Source: an uncultured Pelagibacteraceae bacterium (GTDB lineage: Bacteria > Pseudomonadota > Alphaproteobacteria > Pelagibacterales > Pelagibacteraceae). Taken from it: 64,000 nucleotides of DNA. The stretch is from contig CACGON010000001.1 of the NCBI GenBank assembly GCA_902574695.1, positions 124,001 to 188,000 of the forward strand, given 5' to 3'. Positions 50,657 through 58,696 of this stretch are shown piece by piece; positions within the stretch are counted from its first letter, which is position 1; every line of letters begins with the position of its first letter. The position numbers and the translations under genes were made by a program. The notes below the pieces were generated by a model. That model saw nothing but the letters and a program-made list of their open reading frames with translations, ran no database searches and was not told the DNA's origin.

Positions 50657-51918
50657 TTTAAATTTAGTATTTCCCCCATTAAATAAAGTGAACCTGTAAC
50701 TAAACAGATAGCATCCTCTCTATTAGATAAGTTATTTAAAACATCTCTTACATCATTAGATAGTAATATTTTATCTCCTAAATTACCCAATTTTTTTTTA
50801 AATTCCTCTTTTGAAATTGAACCTTCTTGATTAGGGATATCTATTAATGTTATAGACTTCGCATTAATACTTAAATTATTAATAAATTCTTTATGTGGCT
50901 TATCTCGCATCATACCCACCACAACATGCACATCTTGATTTTGTTGATTAATCCAAGAAGCTAGTGATTTACTTGCACCTATATTATGTCCACCGTCACA
51001 AAATATTTTGTTTTTACCTATTATTTTTTTTAATTTACCTGTTTTAAGTTCTTCAAGACGACCTTTTAGTCTAATATTTTGAATACCAAGCTTAATGTAT
51101 TGATCTTTAATTTGAAAAATTTTTCTTGTTGCGGCTATTGAGGTGCTAATATTTCCCAGTTGATGTTCTCCAAGAATATTAGGCTCAGGGAGTAAAATTT
51201 CTCCTAAATCATCCTGATAATGAATAAAATTATTTTCATTTCTTGATATGTGAAAATCTTCACTAAAAAAATATTTTTTAGAAGAATTTGTTTTTAAAGA
51301 CTTTTTAATCTTGTTAGTGATTTCAGGTGTTTCTTGCTTATTTATGAAGATATTTGAATTTAACAACTTCGTTGTTTTTTCATGAATAATTCCATCAATA
51401 GTTTTGTTTTTAATCCATTGGGTATGGTCTAGTCCGATATAGCCAATCATAGAAAAAAGATTTTCTCTAAAAACATTTGTACTATCAAATTGGTGAAACA
51501 AACCTGCCTCAATAATATTTATATTTTCTTTATAATTTTCAGCATATTTTAAAAAACCACATGTTAGTATTTCAAAAACACTAGCATTTTCTTCTCCAAG
51601 AAATTTTTCAATATCATTTAATAAGTTAACTAAATCATCCTCGGGAATTTCATGATCATTAAAAATAAATCTCTCTGAAAGAGACTGTAAATGAGGCGAT
51701 GTATACATGTTACATTTGTAATTAGCTTCGTTTAAAATTGATTTAAGACTGTAGCACATACTTGCTTTAGCATTTGTACCCACAACAGTAATTACATTTT
51801 TAATTTTGTTCTGAGGATTTCCTAATTTCTTTAATAGGTTAAAAGTTCGATCTAATGATAAATCGATTTTTTTATTATGATGCTTCTCTAATTTCTTTAG
51901 TAGTTGACGTAGTTTCAT
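50653..51918 (-). CDS. folC: Folylpolyglutamate synthase / dihydrofolate synthase
   Basis: FolC (421 aa) joins glutamate to dihydropteroate and folates. KKIDLSLDRTFNLLKKLGNPQ is typical. The ATP loop, usually GTNGKGS, reads VVGTNAKAS here: Lys and Ser are kept but both glycines are Ala. Further motifs are YTSPHLQSLSERF, HTQWI, LGEHQLGNISTSIAA and FCDGGHNIGA. It overlaps accD by 44 bp, as in the usual accD-folC pair. The Walker A change is unusual but may be tolerated. Confidence 0.88.
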   Translation of the reverse strand: MKLRQLLKKLEKHHNKKIDLSLDRTFNLLKKLGNPQNKIKNVITVVGTNAKASMCYSLKSILNEANYKCNMYTSPHLQSLSERFIFNDHEIPEDDLVNLLNDIEKFLGEENASVFEILTCGFLKYAENYKENINIIEAGLFHQFDSTNVFRENLFSMIGYIGLDHTQWIKNKTIDGIIHEKTTKLLNSNIFINKQETPEITNKIKKSLKTNSSKKYFFSEDFHISRNENNFIHYQDDLGEILLPEPNILGEHQLGNISTSIAATRKIFQIKDQYIKLGIQNIRLKGRLEELKTGKLKKIIGKNKIFCDGGHNIGASKSLASWINQQNQDVHVVVGMMRDKPHKEFINNLSINAKSITLIDIPNQEGSISKEEFKKKLGNLGDKILLSNDVRDVLNNLSNREDAICLVTGSLYLMGEILNLN

Positions 51919-52801
51919 CTGAATTTAGGCTTATATCAGAATTTTGTTTTAATAATATTGATAATAAAAGTCCAATTTTTTCTCTTAATTCATTTCTTTC
52001 AACAATTAAATCTACAAAACCACATTTAAGAAGATATTCGCTTGTTTGAAAGTTATCCGGCAAATCTTCCTTCACAGTAGCCTGAATAACTCTTTTTCCA
52101 GCAAATGCAATTAATGCTCCTGGCTCGGATAAAGATACATCACCTAGCATTGAAAAAGATGCGGTTATGCCACCAGCCGTGGGATCAGTAAAACATACAA
52201 TATAAGGTAATTTATTTTTCTTCAGTTCATTAATTGCTAAAGTCGTTCTAGTCATTTGAGATAGAGCAATTGGAGATTCAAACATTCTCTGACCTCCCCC
52301 ACATGGGAAAAAAATAAATGGTGTTTTATTGTCAATTGCATGTTGAACACCATAAATTATTGCTTCCCCTTCAGCTGCTCCTACAGATCCACCAATAAAT
52401 TCAAAATTAATTGCACCAACTGTTACCTCAATATTATTAATTTTACCTTTTGCAATTTGGACTGCTGTTTCTTGGCTAGTTTTCTGTCTAGCGTCTTTAA
52501 GTCTTTCTTTATAAGTTTTTGAGTCTCTCCACTCTAATGGATCATCTATAGGTATCGGTGTATTTAAAATCTGATAATTATTTTTTCCAAAAAATATATC
52601 AAATCTTTGTTTACAATTAATTCTATGATGCTTCCCACAAAGTGAGCATGTCCACAAATTATCCTCTAAATCTTTTTTTAATATTGGCCCTTTGCAGCAT
52701 GACGCCCAATCGCTATTCTCAATATCTTTTTTTGATGGTCTTTTTTTTAATAATCGTTTTATTTTTTCACCGATCTTAAGAGTTTTTTTTATCCAATTCA
52801 T
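51875..52801 (-). CDS. accD: Acetyl-CoA carboxylase carboxyltransferase beta subunit
   Basis: AccD (308 aa) forms the malonyl-CoA-producing carboxyltransferase with AccA. The N-terminal zinc ribbon is usually CxxC...CxxC. Here it reads WASCCKGPILKKDL...TCSLCGKHHRI, so the second Cys of the first pair is replaced by Gly (CCKG). The crotonase-like core with VTVGAINFEFIGGSVG, FPCGGGQRM and DPTAGGITASFSMLGDV is intact. It overlaps trpA (ATGA) and folC. Confidence 0.92.
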   Translation of the reverse strand: MNWIKKTLKIGEKIKRLLKKRPSKKDIENSDWASCCKGPILKKDLEDNLWTCSLCGKHHRINCKQRFDIFFGKNNYQILNTPIPIDDPLEWRDSKTYKERLKDARQKTSQETAVQIAKGKINNIEVTVGAINFEFIGGSVGAAEGEAIIYGVQHAIDNKTPFIFFPCGGGQRMFESPIALSQMTRTTLAINELKKNKLPYIVCFTDPTAGGITASFSMLGDVSLSEPGALIAFAGKRVIQATVKEDLPDNFQTSEYLLKCGFVDLIVERNELREKIGLLLSILLKQNSDISLNSDETTSTTKEIREAS

Positions 52802-53595
52802 ATTATTTTAGATTTTAATTTTTTTACCATATTGCCTACATTTGTGACAGGATTTTGTCTTCTTTTAACACTATCAGAAATCTCTTTACATATAGCACTT
52901 CCCACGACTAATCCGTCAGCTTTCCTTAATTTTCCTATAGTTTTTTTGGTAATACCAAATCCAATCACACAGTTTTTAGAATTATTAATTTTTTTAATTT
53001 TCTGGTAGCTTCTGAAAATTGATGATGGTCTTACTTTTAGCTTCCCTCCCGTAGTTGATAACATACTTATATAATAAATCATTTCGTGCGAGTCTTTTAC
53101 TATTTTTTTCATTCTATCAGATGAGGTTGTAGGAGAAATTAATTGAACAAAACATATTGATTTTTTAAAACATTTTTTTGCAAAACTTTTATTTTCTGGA
53201 TATGGTAAATCCACTACAATTAAACCATCAACTTTGGCATTTTTACAATTTTTTAAAAATTTATTTTCACCTATTTGAAAAATCATATTATAGTAACCCA
53301 TTAATATTATTGGTTTTGATTTATTTTTTACTTTAAATTTTTTTACAATATCAAATACATCTTTTATTTTTATTCCATTTTTAATTGCTCTATATGAGCT
53401 TGTTTGAATTTGCCCACCATCAGCTATAGGAGTATTGTGAGGAAAACCCAACTCACAAATGTCAGCATATTTAGAAATTTCATTTAAAATTTCTAAAGAT
53501 TTACTTTTTGAGCTATCCCCCGCAACAGTATATGTTAAAAGCGCAGGTCTATTTTCAATCTTACATCTTTGAAAAGATTTTTTAATTAAAGACAT
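52798..53595 (-). CDS. trpA: Tryptophan synthase alpha subunit (divergent)
   Basis: TrpA releases indole from indole-3-glycerol phosphate. The track start at 53646 overlaps trpB by 65 bp. The internal ATG at 53595 (MSLIKKSFQRCKIENRPALL) matches the family N-terminus, giving 265 aa. CELGFPHNTPIADGGQIQTSS holds the catalytic Glu and the Asp of ADG. However, the usual PFSDP is PHNTP and the late YYVS..GVTG is YYISMLSTTGG. LMGYYNMIFQ and LIVVDLPYPE are conserved. It pairs with an equally altered TrpB. Confidence 0.85.
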   Translation of the reverse strand: MSLIKKSFQRCKIENRPALLTYTVAGDSSKSKSLEILNEISKYADICELGFPHNTPIADGGQIQTSSYRAIKNGIKIKDVFDIVKKFKVKNKSKPIILMGYYNMIFQIGENKFLKNCKNAKVDGLIVVDLPYPENKSFAKKCFKKSICFVQLISPTTSSDRMKKIVKDSHEMIYYISMLSTTGGKLKVRPSSIFRSYQKIKKINNSKNCVIGFGITKKTIGKLRKADGLVVGSAICKEISDSVKRRQNPVTNVGNMVKKLKSKII

Positions 53596-54823
53596 TTTTA
53601 CCCAATCTCTTTTTAAGAATATCCCGGTCCTTTTTTGCATCTCCACAACTATTAACTATACATATTGTATCTTTACTTAATTTCGGCACAATTTTAATTG
53701 CTTCAGCAAATGCATGACTTGGTTCTAAACTTGGATTCAGTTTTTCGTATTTGGTAACTAATTTATAAGCTCTTAATGCATCCTCATCTGTCGCAAAAGT
53801 ATATCTCGCTCTTTTTGTATCTTTTAAAAAACAATGAATAGGACTTACACCTGGATAATCAAGTCCTGCACTAATTGACTCTGTCTCCTTAATTTGACCT
53901 TCATTATTTTGACAAACATATGATGCTGCACCATGCAATACTCCAATTTTAGCTCCTCTACTTAGAGGAGCAGCATGTAATTTTGAATTTTTAGGTCCGC
54001 CAGCCTCAACCCCTATTAACTCAACCTGTTGTTTTTTAAAGTCTATAAATTCACTCCAAAAACCATATGCCGAACTTCCTCCACCAACACAATTTATTAA
54101 TTTTAGTTTACTAGGAATTTTTTTAAAATTATAAATTAATTGACTTTTAAGTTCTCTAGAAATTTGAGCTGTACTCCATCCACAAATTTTCACAAATATA
54201 TTTGGACCGACTGTAGATCCGACGCACATGTGAGTTGTATCGCAATTAGATACCCAATACCTCATGCATTCTGAAACCGCATCAACGAGTGTTTGACTAC
54301 CCGTGTAAACAGGAATAATCTCGGCACCGTTTTTTCTCATTGCATCACAATTTGGTTTTTGTCTTTTTATATCCTTAGCCCCCATAAAAATTTTACATTT
54401 TAAGCCAAATTTTTTAGCCGCCATGCTTAACATTTTTCCTGCATAACCAGCCCCTGTATCACCAACAATAAACTTCTTTCCTGCTTTTTTTGCAATTAGG
54501 CAGTGGACTGTAGCGTTATAAATTTTATGTGCACCACCATTAGCGTCAGATACAACTTTAGCCCAAATTTGAGCTCCATTTAGATGTTCAGTTAAATTTT
54601 GTAATTTTATAAATCTTGTTGGTGAACCAACCCAATTTTTAAAATGTTTATCTCTTTCTTTTATGAAATTGTCATTTTTCCTAAGTTTTGAAAATAAATT
54701 TTCTAAATCTAAAACCGGTTTTTTTAAGGTTTCTGGAATAAAATTACCCCCAAACTTTCCTCCCCAAAAACCGCTTCTGTCATGTTGATCTATTAACGGT
54801 ATATTTTTTTTAATTTTAATCAT
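53582..54823 (-). CDS. trpB: Tryptophan synthase beta subunit (divergent active site)
   Basis: TrpB (413 aa) condenses indole with serine using PLP. FWGGKFGGNFIPETL, GGAHKIYNA (Lys that binds PLP), INCVGGGSSAYG, ISAGLDYPGVSPIH and NPSLEPSHAFAEA identify it. Several nearly invariant sites differ. The catalytic-loop ETGAGQHG is DTGAGYAG (Glu109 to Asp, Gln114/His115 to Tyr/Ala by Salmonella numbering). KREDLNHTGAHK becomes KVVSDANGGAHK, and GRGDKD becomes CGDAKKD. It overlaps trpF by 8 bp. Position supports tryptophan synthesis, but catalysis may be altered. Confidence 0.85.
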   Translation of the reverse strand: MIKIKKNIPLIDQHDRSGFWGGKFGGNFIPETLKKPVLDLENLFSKLRKNDNFIKERDKHFKNWVGSPTRFIKLQNLTEHLNGAQIWAKVVSDANGGAHKIYNATVHCLIAKKAGKKFIVGDTGAGYAGKMLSMAAKKFGLKCKIFMGAKDIKRQKPNCDAMRKNGAEIIPVYTGSQTLVDAVSECMRYWVSNCDTTHMCVGSTVGPNIFVKICGWSTAQISRELKSQLIYNFKKIPSKLKLINCVGGGSSAYGFWSEFIDFKKQQVELIGVEAGGPKNSKLHAAPLSRGAKIGVLHGAASYVCQNNEGQIKETESISAGLDYPGVSPIHCFLKDTKRARYTFATDEDALRAYKLVTKYEKLNPSLEPSHAFAEAIKIVPKLSKDTICIVNSCGDAKKDRDILKKRLGKNVFN

Positions 54824-55433
54824 TTATTTTTTTTAAATTATTTAAAAACACATCAATTTTTTTTAAATCTTTTTCATCTCCAGTCTCCAAACTACCAGAT
54901 AGATCAATAATATCTGCAATTTTTTGGAAGTTTTGGAGTTCGCTGTCATATTTTATATCTCCAGCTATCATTTTTTCAATATTATTTGGCAAATCTTCTA
55001 ACAGAGAATGCTGAAAACCTATTGATTTTTCATAACCTTTACCATCAAATAAAAAAATATCTGAAATATTTAAGTAATCTTTATATTTATCCACATCGCT
55101 TTTATCTTTAATTGTCAATGCAGTTATAATTTTTTTTTTATAAGTGGTTTTAATGAGCTTTGTTCTATCAGCAGAAACATCGTATAGTTGATAAAAGTCA
55201 AAGTTAAAATTTTTTATCTCCTCAAGAATTTTTTCTGAGGGATTAACTAAAACTGCCACAAATTTAGTATTTTTTTTATTTATATTTGTTAAATACTTTA
55301 GTTTATCGATCTCAACAAATCTTTTTGATTTTGGAAAATTACATATGAAACCTATGAACTTAGGTGGGTAGCTGTGATTTACTAAAAATCGTAAAGTATT
55401 TTCATCTTTAATTCCACAAATTTTCGCTTTCAT
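54816..55433 (-). CDS. trpF: Phosphoribosylanthranilate isomerase
   Basis: TrpF (205 aa) isomerises phosphoribosylanthranilate in tryptophan synthesis. AKICGIKDENTLRFLVNH has the catalytic Cys region (KICG), KFIGFICNFPKSKRFV the second strand, and FVAVLVNPS the third. IFLFDGKG carries the catalytic Asp. The late phosphate site is LSGSLETGDEKDLKKI. It is shorter and more divergent than most, like its trpB/trpA partners. trpF-trpB-trpA-accD-folC is the standard alphaproteobacterial order. Confidence 0.88.
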   Translation of the reverse strand: MKAKICGIKDENTLRFLVNHSYPPKFIGFICNFPKSKRFVEIDKLKYLTNINKKNTKFVAVLVNPSEKILEEIKNFNFDFYQLYDVSADRTKLIKTTYKKKIITALTIKDKSDVDKYKDYLNISDIFLFDGKGYEKSIGFQHSLLEDLPNNIEKMIAGDIKYDSELQNFQKIADIIDLSGSLETGDEKDLKKIDVFLNNLKKIND

Positions 55434-55434
55434 T

Positions 55435-56325
55435 TTAATCTAACCATTTACTAAAAATATCTAAATTATTGATTAAATAGTCTGGTATCTCATGTTTTTC
55501 AATTTTAGTCAGCTTGGGCCCATTTCCAAATTTATTTTGCCTTTGGTCAACGCTCAAATTATAAATTGCATTTTTATTTTGAATTATATTTTCAATCTGC
55601 TCTAAGCTTAGTGGACTTTCTTCAAATTCTCGATGATGTAAATAAGATTTTAATTTATACAGAATCTCTTCAGCGGTCTTAATATTAGTATAGTGCCAAC
55701 CACCGTTTTCAATGATTGAAAGATTCCTGTATTTTGTATCTGAAAAAAAAGTATCCAATCTATAAAAACTAAATTTTTTATCTTTTATATTTCTTAGCCA
55801 TTGAGGATTTTTTAAATTTTTCATTTTACAAGCTTTTGAACCAGTCCATTTAAAATTAGGAAGTTTGAGGTTAAACTTATAGTAAAACATCTCCTGTCTA
55901 AAAATTATTATTTCGTTTTTTATTGTATTAAGATTTACCTCTTTAAGATTTGGAATTTCATCTACGTCTGAAATTATTATTATATCTTCAGAGGATGAAT
56001 CTTTTAAACCTTCAGAAATAAAATTTCTTTGCCCATTCTCTCTTTTGCCTGCATTAAATATGTACTTACCGGAAATGACAGGTTGAGTATCATTTTTTTC
56101 AAACTTAAATAGATCAGATGGTTCTTGGTCGTAGACTAAATATATTATTTTTTTTTCAAAGTTTTTGAAATTTTTTATATTAAAATTTAGTTTTTTTGGC
56201 TCACCTTTGTGATTATATTTACTCTCAACTATGACAAAATAATCAACATATTTATTAAGTAAATTCAGTCTTACGTCTAAAACTAAATCCTCATCAAAAT
56301 ACATGAAACAGTCGTATACTTTCAT
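55435..56325 (-). CDS. Glycosyltransferase family 17
   Basis: A 296-residue protein of GT17, the family of eukaryotic beta-1,4-mannosyl-glycoprotein N-acetylglucosaminyltransferase (MGAT3). VYDCFMYFDEDLVLDVRLNLL, DYFVIVESKYNHKGEPK, RNFISEGLKDSSSEDIIIISDVDEIPN (DxDE metal/nucleotide site) and GGWHYTNIKTAEEI are the family blocks. It has no signal peptide. It starts one base before trpF, so it is the first gene of the trp transcript. A surface-glycan role is likely, with the acceptor unknown. Confidence 0.8.
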   Translation of the reverse strand: MKVYDCFMYFDEDLVLDVRLNLLNKYVDYFVIVESKYNHKGEPKKLNFNIKNFKNFEKKIIYLVYDQEPSDLFKFEKNDTQPVISGKYIFNAGKRENGQRNFISEGLKDSSSEDIIIISDVDEIPNLKEVNLNTIKNEIIIFRQEMFYYKFNLKLPNFKWTGSKACKMKNLKNPQWLRNIKDKKFSFYRLDTFFSDTKYRNLSIIENGGWHYTNIKTAEEILYKLKSYLHHREFEESPLSLEQIENIIQNKNAIYNLSVDQRQNKFGNGPKLTKIEKHEIPDYLINNLDIFSKWLD

Positions 56326-56367
56326 AAATTTATTTAATTCAACTTAATACTATATTAAAAGAATAAA

Positions 56368-56898
56368 ATGGAAAAAAAATTAATAATTAATTTTAATGAG
56401 TATCTTGATACCGTAGAAAAACTTGCAGTAGATGTGAATAAAAGTTTTAAACCAACAGTTCTCGTAGGCATTATGAGAGGTGGAGCGCAAATAATAGATA
56501 TTTTATCAAGAATTTTTAAATTACCGACTGCTTATATAGTTATTCAATCATATTCAGGGAAAGGCACAGAAGATAAACAAGGTGAATTAATTTTTGCGCG
56601 TGAGATAAGCTCAATAGCTAATGAAAAAGATTTTGAAAAAGTTTTACTAGTAGACGATCTTTCAGACACAGGGTTAACTTTAAATAAAAGTATTGATTGG
56701 TTAAAAAAATACGAACCTGTTAAAAACTACATTAAAGAAATTAAAACAGCGTGTTTATGGAAGAAAAAATCCTCAAAATTTAATCCAGATTATTGTCCAG
56801 TGATGTTAGATAGTGATCCATGGATTGTACAACCCACAGAGCATTACGAAGAGCTATCTATTGATAAAATAATTTCAAAACATAAAAAAAAGGGCTAG
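56368..56898 (+). CDS. Purine phosphoribosyltransferase (HGPRT/XGPRT-like)
   Basis: A 176-residue type I phosphoribosyltransferase. TVLVGIMRGGAQIIDILSR is the first loop and VLLVDDLSDTGLTLNKSI the PRPP-binding motif. WIVQPTEHYEEL at the C-terminus resembles Gpt/HGPRT-like purine salvage enzymes. It converges on a purine permease gene and shares its terminator. The pair suggests uptake followed by salvage of guanine, hypoxanthine or xanthine. Confidence 0.8.
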   Translation: MEKKLIINFNEYLDTVEKLAVDVNKSFKPTVLVGIMRGGAQIIDILSRIFKLPTAYIVIQSYSGKGTEDKQGELIFAREISSIANEKDFEKVLLVDDLSDTGLTLNKSIDWLKKYEPVKNYIKEIKTACLWKKKSSKFNPDYCPVMLDSDPWIVQPTEHYEELSIDKIISKHKKKG

Positions 56899-56916
56899 AG
56901 AGATCTAGCCCTTTTT
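56887..56916. terminator. Bidirectional intrinsic terminator
   Basis: A perfect 13-bp hairpin, AAAAAGGGCTAGA-GAGA-TCTAGCCCTTTTT, with a GNRA-type GAGA tetraloop. It has A-runs on one side and T-runs on the other, so it works for both convergent genes (phosphoribosyltransferase on plus, permease on minus). Its 5' arm overlaps the end of the phosphoribosyltransferase gene. Confidence 0.9.
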
Positions 56917-56928
56917 CTTTAAATAGTT

Positions 56929-58239
56929 TTAAGCAACCGCGAAGCTGATTACACTTAAAATTGCAATAACCCATATCGCAGGTGAAGTTGAACTAAATTT
57001 ACCTGTCAAAATTTTGATAAGAGCATAAGCTATAAACGCTAATGCTATTCCATTACTAATGCTATAAGTTAATGGCATAGCTATCATAGCTACTATTGCA
57101 GGAGCTGACTCCGCAATGTCATCCCATTCAATATCAGTTATATTCCTTACAAACAGCACTGCAACGTATAGAAGCGCTGCACCATCTATCTCTTTTGGTA
57201 AGCTCGTTGCAAGTGGTGCAAAAAATAAACACATTAAAAAAAGAACTCCAATAACTAAAGACGTCATACCAGTTCTACCACCTGCTTTGACTCCAGCACC
57301 AGACTCAACGTAACTAGTAACTGTCGTAGTCCCCATTAGTGCTCCAGCAACTGTTCCAACACTGTCAGATAACATTGCTTTATTTATATCTTGAACTCTT
57401 CCTTTGCTATCAACTTTGCCAGCTACATTTGCTACAGATGTAAGTGTTCCTGCAGTATCAAAAAAATCTATAAATAACAAAGTAAATACTACAGTAGACA
57501 TACTAGCAGTAAGCGCAGCTTTAATATCAAAATCAAACAAGTATGTCATCGGTGGTATGGAACCGACTACACCATTAAACTTCGCAAGTCCTGTTACCCA
57601 TGCAATTATACTAAATGCGATTATACCAATAATTATATTTCCTTTTACATTTAATTTTTCCAATACAACTATTGCTACGAATGTGAGACAACCAAGTAAA
57701 ACTAATGGATTTTTAATATCTCCTAAAGTTACCAAAGTAACAGGATGATCACCAACAACACCCATTATTTCCAATCCAATAATTGCTAAAAATAATCCAA
57801 TACCAGCTCCTATTCCAAGCTTAAGACTTCTTGGTATTGAGTTTATTAACCAAGCTCTGATCGGTGTTAATGAAATAATTAAGAATAATATTCCTGCAAC
57901 AAGAACGGCTCCTAATGCTGCTTGAGGCGTGTATCCCATTCCCGCAACAACACCAAATGCAACAAAAGCATTAATTCCCATTCCAGGCGCAAGACCGATT
58001 GGCCAAGTTTTTCCATAGAAAGCCATAATGAAACAAGCTAGAGCAGTTGCTAAAATTGTAGCTGTGAAAACTGCACCAAAATCAAAAAATCCTGCCTCAG
58101 GTCCAGCAAACTCACCACTTAATATGAATGGATTTAAAAACATGATGTAGGCCATAGTCAAAAAAGTTGTTATTCCGGCAATTACCTCAGTTTTAAAATC
58201 AGTTTTATGTTTTTTGTATTCAAAATATTTATCAAGCAT
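56929..58239 (-). CDS. NCS2 family (AzgA-like) purine permease
   Basis: A 436-residue polytopic permease of the nucleobase-cation symporter-2 AzgA/GhxP subgroup, importing adenine, guanine or hypoxanthine. EVIAGITTFLTMAYIMFLNPFIL, GLAPGMGINAFVAFGVV and FIDFFDTAGTLTSVANVAG are signature motifs. GTTTVTSYVESGAGVKAGGRTG holds the substrate site. About 13 membrane segments span the protein. A perfect AGGAGG lies 5 bp before the start, one of the strongest ribosome sites in the window, so expression is likely high. The 124-bp upstream region shows no recognisable purine riboswitch. Confidence 0.93.
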   Translation of the reverse strand: MLDKYFEYKKHKTDFKTEVIAGITTFLTMAYIMFLNPFILSGEFAGPEAGFFDFGAVFTATILATALACFIMAFYGKTWPIGLAPGMGINAFVAFGVVAGMGYTPQAALGAVLVAGILFLIISLTPIRAWLINSIPRSLKLGIGAGIGLFLAIIGLEIMGVVGDHPVTLVTLGDIKNPLVLLGCLTFVAIVVLEKLNVKGNIIIGIIAFSIIAWVTGLAKFNGVVGSIPPMTYLFDFDIKAALTASMSTVVFTLLFIDFFDTAGTLTSVANVAGKVDSKGRVQDINKAMLSDSVGTVAGALMGTTTVTSYVESGAGVKAGGRTGMTSLVIGVLFLMCLFFAPLATSLPKEIDGAALLYVAVLFVRNITDIEWDDIAESAPAIVAMIAMPLTYSISNGIALAFIAYALIKILTGKFSSTSPAIWVIAILSVISFAVA

Positions 58240-58363
58240 TTTTCCTCCTAAAATTTTAAATTATTCGATTCTTGGACATATATCTCTTTAAAACTTTTGT
58301 TTGTTAACATAATACAACTCAAGAGTTAGTTTTTAAGCTATTATTTGATGATAAAGTAAACAG

Positions 58364-58657
58364 ATGAAATTAATAATACTATTTTTTTTACTTCTTTCTC
58401 TGTCTAACTGTAAAACTGTCAAAACTAAGACAGACGAAATTGTAAAAAAAGAAAATGACAAACTAAGTCAATTTATTGGACAACCAGTATCAACATTAAA
58501 GATAGAAATGGGTACACCAAACGACGAAATTCAAAGCAGCACAGGTGTAAAAATACTTATTTATAAAACAAAAAAGTATGGAATTTCTTGTGAAAGAAAG
58601 TTTGAAATAAACTCTGATGAATTAGTAATTGGATTTGTTTCTAAAGGATGTTTTTAG
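58364..58657 (+). CDS. Small lipoprotein of unknown function
   Basis: A 97-residue protein with a hydrophobic N-terminus and a likely lipobox (LLLSLSNC, Cys17). Asn before the Cys is unusual. The mature part has a conserved-looking GQPVSTLKIEMGTPNDEI segment, reminiscent of SmpA/BamE-like small outer-membrane lipoproteins (start of a GxPxxxL...G.P fold), plus two further cysteines. The function is unknown. A strong GC hairpin follows. Confidence 0.65.
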   Translation: MKLIILFFLLLSLSNCKTVKTKTDEIVKKENDKLSQFIGQPVSTLKIEMGTPNDEIQSSTGVKILIYKTKKYGISCERKFEINSDELVIGFVSKGCF

Positions 58658-58662
58658 TACTC

Positions 58663-58681
58663 GTGGGGGTCGCTCCCCCAC
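58663..58681. terminator. GC-rich hairpin between convergent genes
   Basis: GTGGGGG-TCGCT-CCCCCAC forms a perfect 7-bp stem, outstandingly GC-rich for this genome. It sits 5 bp after the lipoprotein stop and 16 bp before the hsp20 stop on the other strand. No T-run follows on either strand. It may protect mRNA 3' ends or act with Rho. Confidence 0.55.
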
Positions 58682-58696
58682 AAGCAAGGTTAAAGA

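Noticed and set aside
53596-53646. Longer start of trpA
   Set aside because: It overlaps trpB by 65 bp and adds residues absent from the family. ATG 53595 gives the normal N-terminus.
58240-58363. Purine riboswitch upstream of the permease
   Set aside because: The conserved purine-riboswitch core and loop sequences are not visible, and the region is unstructured AT-rich sequence with a strong ribosome site.
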